A stretch of DNA of 60,373 bases, from contig NZ_JACSPY010000017.1 in the NCBI RefSeq assembly GCF_014836885.1, forward strand, positions 1-60,373, given 5' to 3'. A program made the position numbers and the translations under genes. The notes beneath the pieces were generated by a model. It ran no database searches. It saw only the letters and a program-made list of their open reading frames with translations, and was not told the origin of the DNA. Positions 56,712 to 60,373 of the stretch are shown in pieces. The stretch's first letter is position 1. Every line of letters starts with the position of its first letter. Source of the stretch: Brevibacterium gallinarum (lineage in GTDB: Bacteria; Actinomycetota; Actinomycetes; Actinomycetales; Brevibacteriaceae).

Positions 56712-57121
56712 TGAGTCGGGACATCGTTGACAGATGAGTCTTGACATCGGCGACAGAAGGCCCGGAGTCTTTTTGATTCCGGGCCTTCGTGATTCAGCGG
56801 CCGGGACGGTCGTCTGAGGGTTCACCTCGCGTCGCGAGCTTCCGCAGGAATCTGAACTCCAGCAGCAGGGCGCTCCACCGTGTCTTGTCAGGCCCGAAGG
56901 AGCGAACACGCACCGGGCGAAGACGGAATCGTCTGCGACGCATTCACGGCTGCAACCAGCGCGGATCCGGCATACCGGCTCTGGACCGGAGTCATGTCAA
57001 CGATGTCCCGACTCACCTGTCAATTATCACTCCCGTAGAAGTGTCAACGATGTATCGACTCACCTGTCAACGATCATCGAGGCGTTCCATACGCAATTGG
57101 TGTCAACTATGTCCTGACACA
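56712..57121. mobile_element. MITE-like element with inverted arrays of about 23-bp repeats
   Basis: At the left end two minus-oriented units start at 56712 and 56735 (TGAGTCGGGACATCGTTGAC and a variant). At the right end plus-oriented units start at 56995, 57018, 57042, 57065 and 57101 (TGTCAACGATGTCCCGACTC and variants). The 21-bp units at 56712-56732 and 56995-57015 are perfect inverted repeats. Between them I see no transposase; the open frames do not look coding. The TGTCAAC-ATGTCC pattern recalls actinobacterial IS ends (IS481/IS3 type, from memory). Confidence 0.7.
56756..56788. terminator. Hairpin downstream of the tRNA, inside the MITE-like element
   Basis: GAAGGCCCGGA at 56756-56766 pairs with TCCGGGCCTTC at 56778-56788; the loop contains TTTTT. 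It may end transcription of the tRNA. Confidence 0.65.
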
Positions 57122-57125
57122 AGAC

Positions 57126-57365
57126 AGGCTGCGCGCCGTCGGCGAACTGGGAATCGCGGCTGTTGGGCCTCCAATCGCGGTCGGGGTCGAAGAAGTCCTC
57201 GGTGAAGGGTTCGGGCTGGCCCGCTGCGGTCAGCCCTTCCTGGTGCCCGAGGCCGTCCGCGTGGCCCGCGCCTGGAGCTCAACGCTGTACTTCCTCGGTG
57301 CTGCCATGCTCCTCATCCGCCCGTGGGATCAGAGCCTCTACCAGACCCGGGGCGAACCAGGATGA
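57126..57365 (+). pseudogene. Probable 3' remnant of a gene next to the MITE-like element
   Basis: An open frame of 79 codons ending at TGA 57363-57365 has high G+C at third positions but no usable start. It contains GELGIAAVGPPIAVGVEEVL and ends STLYFLGAAMLLIRPW followed by a polar tail. It begins at the edge of the repeat array, suggesting the 5' part was lost by insertion. Family not recognised; it could also be a chance open frame. Confidence 0.35.
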
Positions 57366-57413
57366 ACGGCCCAGAAGCCGTCCCAGGCAGAGCGGCGCCC
57401 GGACGAAAGCGGC

Positions 57414-57429
57414 ATCACCATCGGGTGAT
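57414..57429. promoter_or_regulatory. Operator-like dyad of the arsR-CDF operon
   Basis: ATCACC and GGTGAT flank ATCG, and the dyad's last base is the first base of the TAGCAT -10 hexamer. The position suits autoregulation by the ArsR-type repressor. Confidence 0.55.
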
Positions 57430-57434
57430 AGCAT
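57429..57434 (+). promoter_or_regulatory. -10 element of the arsR-CDF operon, leaderless type
   Basis: TAGCAT is followed by 6 nt and the ATG at 57441. Confidence 0.5.
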
Positions 57435-57440
57435 CGTTCT

Positions 57441-57818
57441 ATGGCGATGAAAGCTGATGTGACACCGATTAACGAAGCGGCCACGACCGCGTACGCCCAC
57501 CTGTTCCAGGCGCTGGCCGAGCCGACGCGCCTGGCGATCGTCCAGCACCTGGCCTCCGGCCCGCATCGGGTGCGCGACCTTGTGGCGCACATGGGCCTGG
57601 CGCAGTCGACGGTGAGCAAGCACATCGCCTTCCTGCACGAATGCCGGCTGCTCACCGCCCGGCCCGAAGGCCGCGCCACCTGGTACGCACTGGCTGAACC
57701 CGAGCTGCTGCGCGGGCTCATCACCGCAGCCGAACGCGTACTGACCGCCACCGGCGCCCACGCGGTGCTCTGCCAGCACCTGCACGCGTCAAAGCCGCAC
57801 CAGCCGGTCGCCGGCTGA
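57441..57818 (+). CDS. ArsR/SmtB family metal-responsive repressor
   Basis: Encodes 125 aa. The winged helix-turn-helix includes ALAEPTRLAIVQHLASGPH and GLAQSTVSKHIAFLHECRLL. Possible metal ligands are the cysteine in HECRLL and the C-terminal cluster HAVLCQHLHASKPH (Cys and several His). It begins the operon with a CDF transporter gene 38 bp downstream, so it probably derepresses export when zinc or a similar metal is in excess (inference). The ATG at 57441 is preceded by TAGCAT at 6 nt and a dyad. Confidence 0.9.
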   Translation: MAMKADVTPINEAATTAYAHLFQALAEPTRLAIVQHLASGPHRVRDLVAHMGLAQSTVSKHIAFLHECRLLTARPEGRATWYALAEPELLRGLITAAERVLTATGAHAVLCQHLHASKPHQPVAG

Positions 57819-57856
57819 ACCGACAGCCGACCACAGCACCAGGAGAGGAGGAGACC

Positions 57857-58804
57857 ATGGGAGCACACCACAGTCACAGCCACGGACCCAGCGCCGCCGA
57901 AGCCGCGCACTCACCGGGCATGCGCCGCCGGCTGCTCATCGCCTTCAGCCTCGTCGCCTCCATCGTCGTCGTCCAGCTCATCGGCGCCTGGCTGTCGGGC
58001 AGCCTCGCCCTGCTCGTCGACCTCGTCCACTCCTTCGTCGACTCCTCCGGCCTGCTCATCGCCGTTGTCGCCGTCACCCTCATCGCCCGCCCGCCGTCGA
58101 ACGAGCGTACATGGGGCTACCGGCGGCTTGAGAGCCTCGCTGCACTCGCCCAGGGCCTGCTGCTGCTCGGGGTGAGCATCTACGCGATCATCGACGGCAT
58201 CCGCCGCTGGGCCGCCCCGCCCGAGGTGGCCGCCGGCCCACTGCTCATCGTCGCCGCACTCAGTCTGGTCCTCAACGTCGCAGCGATGCTCGCCCTGGCA
58301 GCCGGGCGGAACACGAGCCTGAACATGCGGGCGGCGTTCCTCGAAGTCCTCGTCGACGCCCTCGGCACGCTGGCGGTCATGGTCTCGGCGATCCTCATCC
58401 TCACCACCGGCTACACCCGTGCCGACACGCTGGCGGCCTTCCTCATCGCCGCCCTCATCATCCCGCGCGCGGTCATCCTGCTGCGCGATGCCGTCCGGAT
58501 CCTCATGGACTTCACCCCGGCAGGCCTCGACCTCGATGAGGTCCGCCGCCACATGCTCGCCGTCGATCACGTCATCGACGTCCACGACCTGCACGCCTCG
58601 ACCGTCGCCTCCGGGCTGCCGACACTCAGCGCTCATGTCGTGCTCGACGACTCCTGCTTCAGCGACGGCCATGCGATCGAGATCCTCGACGGGTTGCGCC
58701 GCTGCATCGCGGAGGACTTCGAGGTCTCGATCGAGCACACGACGTTCCAGCTCGAAACCGAGGACATTCGCCGGCGTGAGAGCCGCGACACAGTTCATCC
58801 GTAA
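57857..58804 (+). CDS. Cation diffusion facilitator (CDF) metal exporter
   Basis: Encodes 315 aa with six membrane helices and a C-terminal cytoplasmic domain. The His-rich start MGAHHSHSHG is typical. The transport site should be formed by H58 and D62 (VHSFVD, helix 2) and by residues 163 and 167 of helix 5. The usual HxxxD there reads EVLVD, so glutamate E163 stands in place of histidine. GGAGAGGAGG precedes the ATG. Co-transcribed with the ArsR repressor. Zinc, cadmium or cobalt are likely substrates of the family; the change may alter selectivity. Confidence 0.92.
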   Translation: MGAHHSHSHGPSAAEAAHSPGMRRRLLIAFSLVASIVVVQLIGAWLSGSLALLVDLVHSFVDSSGLLIAVVAVTLIARPPSNERTWGYRRLESLAALAQGLLLLGVSIYAIIDGIRRWAAPPEVAAGPLLIVAALSLVLNVAAMLALAAGRNTSLNMRAAFLEVLVDALGTLAVMVSAILILTTGYTRADTLAAFLIAALIIPRAVILLRDAVRILMDFTPAGLDLDEVRRHMLAVDHVIDVHDLHASTVASGLPTLSAHVVLDDSCFSDGHAIEILDGLRRCIAEDFEVSIEHTTFQLETEDIRRRESRDTVHP

Positions 58805-59065
58805 CGAGAGGGCCCAGCGCGGCATCACAATTCGGTAACGTCGGCCGAGCGGAGAAGTTGCGCACGCCACACTCAGTCCTCCTGCCAGCGGCGGAGCGTT
58901 GAGGGTATGTCTCAATCCCGTCATGTGCGGCACGAGACGATAACACCGGCTGATTCGCAGCGTTCACTCAGCTAGCCTTGTCACTGAAGCGGCATGCGAA
59001 ACGCCGCACCAGGCCCACTGACTCCCATGCACAACTGCGAACCTGCCGAAGCCGAAAGAAGCACG
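58805..59065. other. Intergenic region after the CDF gene
   Basis: About 260 bp with no convincing gene or terminator hairpin seen. A possible promoter for the following membrane protein gene (TAGCCT at 58972-58977) is weak. The plus frame from 58994 could extend the next gene by 24 residues. Confidence 0.45.
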
Positions 59066-59428
59066 ATGCTCAAAGAGCTCATCATCCGGTTCCTTCTCGT
59101 GGCCGCCCCCGCCTGCGCCGTCCTCTGGATGTTCGCCTTCACCTCTGGGGAGCTGCGAACGCCCGCCGGACTCACCCACCACCTGACGATGACCGCCACC
59201 CTGCTCGGCATCATGGCAACACTCTTCGGCATCATCTTCCTCATCGCAGCCCTCACGAGCCGTCTCACACCACGCCCGGTGCGCGTCGAATCCCAGCCGC
59301 TTGGAGTCCCGGCGACCCCCGCCCCGGCGACCCCCGCCCCGGCGACCCCCGCCTCGGCGCCGGCACCGGCGACCTCAGAGACCGTCGAACCTGCCGAGAC
59401 GCGGCTCATGGCCGGCGCGCAGCAATAG
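59066..59428 (+). CDS. Two-helix membrane protein with Ala/Pro/Thr-rich tail
   Basis: Encodes 120 aa from ATG 59066, with AAAGAAG upstream; ATG 58994 would add 24 residues without hydrophobic character. Two hydrophobic segments (FLLVAAPACAVLWMFAF and LLGIMATLFGIIFLIAAL) are followed by a low-complexity tail with three PATPA-type repeats (12-bp DNA units near 59311-59352). I recognise no family. It lies upstream of the channel gene in the same direction. Confidence 0.55.
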   Translation: MLKELIIRFLLVAAPACAVLWMFAFTSGELRTPAGLTHHLTMTATLLGIMATLFGIIFLIAALTSRLTPRPVRVESQPLGVPATPAPATPAPATPASAPAPATSETVEPAETRLMAGAQQ

Positions 59429-59497
59429 CCGACACGGCCGCCGTCAGGCGGCACGCACCGCCCCGCGCCCCTGCGCATATGCGACACTGACATCAGG

Positions 59498-60295
59498 ATG
59501 AGCGAGGCGAGGAACACCACACAGACGCGTCACACCGCGGTGCCGCCGAGTCGTTACCAGCGGTGGCAGCAGCTGACCGAATGGCCGATGGCGATCGCCG
59601 CTGTCATCTTTCTGGGCGCCTACGCCTACGTCGTCATCGGCAACCTGCGGCCCTCGGAGATCATGTGGCCTCAGCGCCTCATGCTCGCCCTCTGGGTCGT
59701 CTTCGCCATCGACTACATCGTCAGCTTCATCCTCGTGTCCCGCCGCTTCCTGTGGCTCTGGACCCACCTGCACGAACTCGCCCTCGTGATCTTCCCGTTC
59801 CTCAGGCCGCTGTATCTGTTGCGTCTCACCACGCTCATCCGATTCATCCACCGCACCGCCGGTGCGCGCCTGCGCGGTAAGGTCACCCTCTACATCTGCA
59901 CCGCCTCGGTCGTGCTCGTCTTCGTCGCAGCACTCGCCGTCCTCGACGCCGAGAACTGACCGGGCGCCCACATCACAAGCTTCGGCGATGCGCTGTGGTG
60001 GGCTGTCGTGACGATCACGACGGTCGGCTACGGCGATCACTTCCCGATCACCGCGCTCGGCCGGATCATCGCCGTCGGGCTCATGATCTGCGGCATCGCC
60101 CTCATCGGTTCGGTGACCGCGACGCAGGCCTCGTGGATCGTCGACACGGTCTCCGAGGACGAAGAGGCCGAGGCGCGGCACCTGAGCGATGACGCGGTCG
60201 CGCTGCACGAGCGCCGCGGCCCGGCTCATGCCGGTGAGCTGTCGGACGCGGATCCGGGAGTGCTGCGGCCCAGGCGGCAGCGGCTCGACCTCTAG
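59498..60295 (+). pseudogene. Potassium channel gene interrupted by an in-frame TGA
   Basis: One reading frame spans 59498-60295 and would encode 265 aa of a voltage-gated-like ion channel: four N-terminal helices including an Arg-bearing segment (LRLTTLIRFIHR), helix S5 (ICTASVVLVFVAALAVL), a pore with selectivity filter TTVGYGD, and S6 ([17 protein letters not shown]). A single TGA at 59957-59959 falls between S5 and the pore helix, after AVLDAEN. No shift of frame is needed. The first product (153 aa) lacks the pore. The cause may be mutation, sequence error or readthrough (next base is C). Confidence 0.8.
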
Positions 60296-60373
60296 GTGTA
60301 CTTCCCGGTGAGGTTGTGAACGCGGTCTGCTGGTGAGAGTCCCCCAATCGCGGTGTGGGCTCGATGGTGATTG
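60292..60373 (-). mobile_element. Transposase C-terminus (DDE integrase-core type), partial
   Basis: The minus strand encodes about 26 residues, NHHRAHTAIGGLSPADRVHN then LTGKYT and a stop. The NHHRxHxAxGGxxPxxR pattern is the C-terminal end of IS3/IS481-type transposases. The gene runs off the right edge. Its TAG stop shares the CTAG palindrome with the stop of the channel gene, so the two ends overlap by 4 bp. Confidence 0.8.

Noticed and set aside
56673..56909. Minus-strand frame of 78 codons over the tRNA and MITE-like element
   Set aside because: It runs through the tRNA gene and has no coding character; the region is explained by repeats and a hairpin.
59957..59959. UGA as a selenocysteine codon in the potassium channel
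   Set aside because: No SECIS-like hairpin is evident just downstream, channels of this family are not selenoproteins, and the position is a loop without a catalytic Cys.

Overview
The window is chromosomal DNA of a high-G+C actinobacterium. Signs are strong G/C at third codon positions, frequent GTG starts, a PcrA with an RNA-polymerase-binding tail, actinobacterial families (DUF3039, DUF2017, DUF6350, DUF501, DUF3017), and many -10 hexamers (TANNNT) only 6-7 nt before a start codon, meaning leaderless transcripts. A Brevibacterium-like member of the Micrococcales fits, but the genus is inferred from general resemblance only.

Layout. 1-125: end of an rRNA operon (5S 3' end and terminator). 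125-10450: housekeeping genes: glutamate dehydrogenase, flavin reductase-like protein, DUF3039-helicase pair, pncB, and the run clpS, DUF2017, MBL hydrolase, rph, rdgB, then a CPBP protease. 10660-17250: peptide-type ABC importer (binding lipoprotein, two permeases, fused double ATPase) followed by an amidase. 17260-24470, minus strand: a TetR regulator; a heterodimeric IrtAB/YbtPQ-like ABC pair behind a promoter that carries both a DtxR/IdeR iron box and a TetR-type palindrome; and an ABC-2 exporter. 24560-30510: a membrane-anchored protein, DUF6350, purN, purH, DUF3017. 30660-38400: orphan antitoxin-like gene, pcrA, tRNA-Gln, glmU, prs, rplY (L25), pth.

38400-43710 interrupts this core. It has visibly lower G+C, a strong hairpin and a 4 x 29-bp tandem repeat at its left edge, and then a LysR regulator with a tightly overlapping four-gene operon: DUF3100 membrane protein, a 160-aa membrane protein, a beta-hydroxyacid dehydrogenase and an aldehyde dehydrogenase. 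It reads as an acquired uptake-and-oxidation cassette of unknown substrate and is the best candidate for an undescribed system.

43720-56400 returns to core genes: rhomboid protease, mfd, mazG, tyrosine phosphatase, eno, FtsB/DivIC, DUF501, ppx, a membrane-anchored subtilase, and ndh behind a Rex-like operator. 56620-60373 is a plastic zone: a class-I tRNA with a UAA anticodon, a MITE-like element with inverted arrays of about 23-bp repeats, a probable gene remnant, an ArsR-CDF metal cassette, a potassium-channel gene broken by an in-frame UGA, and the 3' end of a transposase.

No CRISPR array, prophage or biosynthetic gene cluster was seen. All family names come from reading translated sequence, not from database searches.
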